This document shows positions 5,990 through 6,134 of a stretch of 6,134 nt of DNA, piece by piece. Numbering within the stretch: position 1 is the first letter of the stretch; every line of letters begins with the position of its first letter. This DNA is from Ignavibacteriales bacterium (GTDB lineage Bacteria > Bacteroidota > Ignavibacteria > Ignavibacteriales > Ignavibacteriaceae): positions 1 through 6,134 of the forward strand of contig DAIERC010000239.1 of assembly GCA_027347125.1 (NCBI GenBank), written 5' to 3'. The notes under the pieces were generated by a model. The model was not told the origin of the DNA. It ran no database searches and saw only the letters and a list, made by a program, of their open reading frames with translations. A program made the translations under genes and the position numbers.

Positions 5990-6134
5990 TTTGAATGCCT
6001 CGGCAAAGTATAATCTGCAAAATTATATACTTTAAAATTTCCGCTTACCTGAAGCATACCTAACATGTACAGCATTCCATCATAGTAACGGTATCTGCCG
6101 GTTGGAACCGATAGATTCCATAATTCCTCAACGA
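5986..6134 (-). CDS. Probable GH8 reducing-end exo-oligoxylanase, C-terminal fragment (5' end outside window)
   Basis: The frame is open from the window edge at 6132 to a TAA at 5986-5988, giving 48 codons with no start inside the window. The residues include VEELWNLSVPTGRYRYY followed by DGMLYMLGMLQVSGNFKVY. This 'LWN..vPtG.YRYYdGmLYmL.lLh.SGnF' pattern is what I recognise from the C-termini of bacterial GH8 enzymes of the reducing-end xylose-releasing type, an (alpha/alpha)6 barrel that takes single xyloses from the reducing ends of xylo-oligosaccharides. Its catalytic residues lie outside the window and cannot be checked. The final ~10 residues look unconserved. It is the most upstream gene visible in the minus-strand series, about 80 bp before GH115, and its activity would complement the GH43 enzyme acting from the other end. 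Another barrel hydrolase with a similar tail is possible. Confidence 0.6.
   Translation of the reverse strand, partial: VEELWNLSVPTGRYRYYDGMLYMLGMLQVSGNFKVYNFADYTLPRHSN

Overview
The window is a piece of a xylan-degradation locus interrupted by a mobile element. All carbohydrate-enzyme genes lie on the minus strand and read right to left. In order of transcription they are: the last 48 codons of a probable GH8 exo-oligoxylanase (5986-6134), a complete GH115 xylan alpha-1,2-glucuronidase (2912-5905), a complete GH43 beta-xylosidase/arabinofuranosidase-type enzyme (1109-2824), and the first 115 codons of a GH10 endo-xylanase (593-940). The gaps between them are about 80, 87 and 168 bp, with no convincing terminator, so they look like one operon. 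Together they form a coherent glucuronoxylan set: GH10 cuts the backbone, GH115 removes (4-O-methyl)glucuronic acid side chains, and GH43 and GH8 trim xylo-oligosaccharides from opposite ends. The three enzymes with visible N-termini carry Sec signal peptides ending near an Ala-Gln pair, so they act outside the cytoplasm.

The left 600 bp are different. Reading on the plus strand, positions 1-324 encode the C-terminal part of an IS110/IS1111-family transposase. It is followed by about 270 bp of noncoding DNA that runs directly into the broken GH10 gene. The GH10 frame stops (TAATAA on the minus strand) where family similarity ends, before both catalytic glutamates. The simplest reading is that the element inserted into the xylanase gene, opposite to its direction of transcription.

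The noncoding tail of the element (about 331-493) is unusually rich in consecutive hairpins and has a possible long-range closing stem. IS1111-type elements are known to carry a target-selecting RNA (seekRNA/bridge RNA) downstream of the transposase, so this stretch is a candidate for one. A 10-base sequence inside it recurs exactly at the presumed element/GH10 junction. An outward-facing TTGACT lies near that end, as expected for a promoter assembled when the element circularises. These points are inferences; the left end of the element is outside the window.

The host is probably a member of the Bacteroidota or a relative in the FCB group. The evidence is AT-rich DNA (roughly 40% G+C by eye), the enzyme repertoire, and the Ala-Gln signal-peptide junctions. 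Recognisable Shine-Dalgarno sequences before GH115 and GH43 are less typical of Bacteroidota, so the placement stays open. No SusC/SusD genes, regulators, tRNAs, rRNAs or CRISPR arrays were seen.
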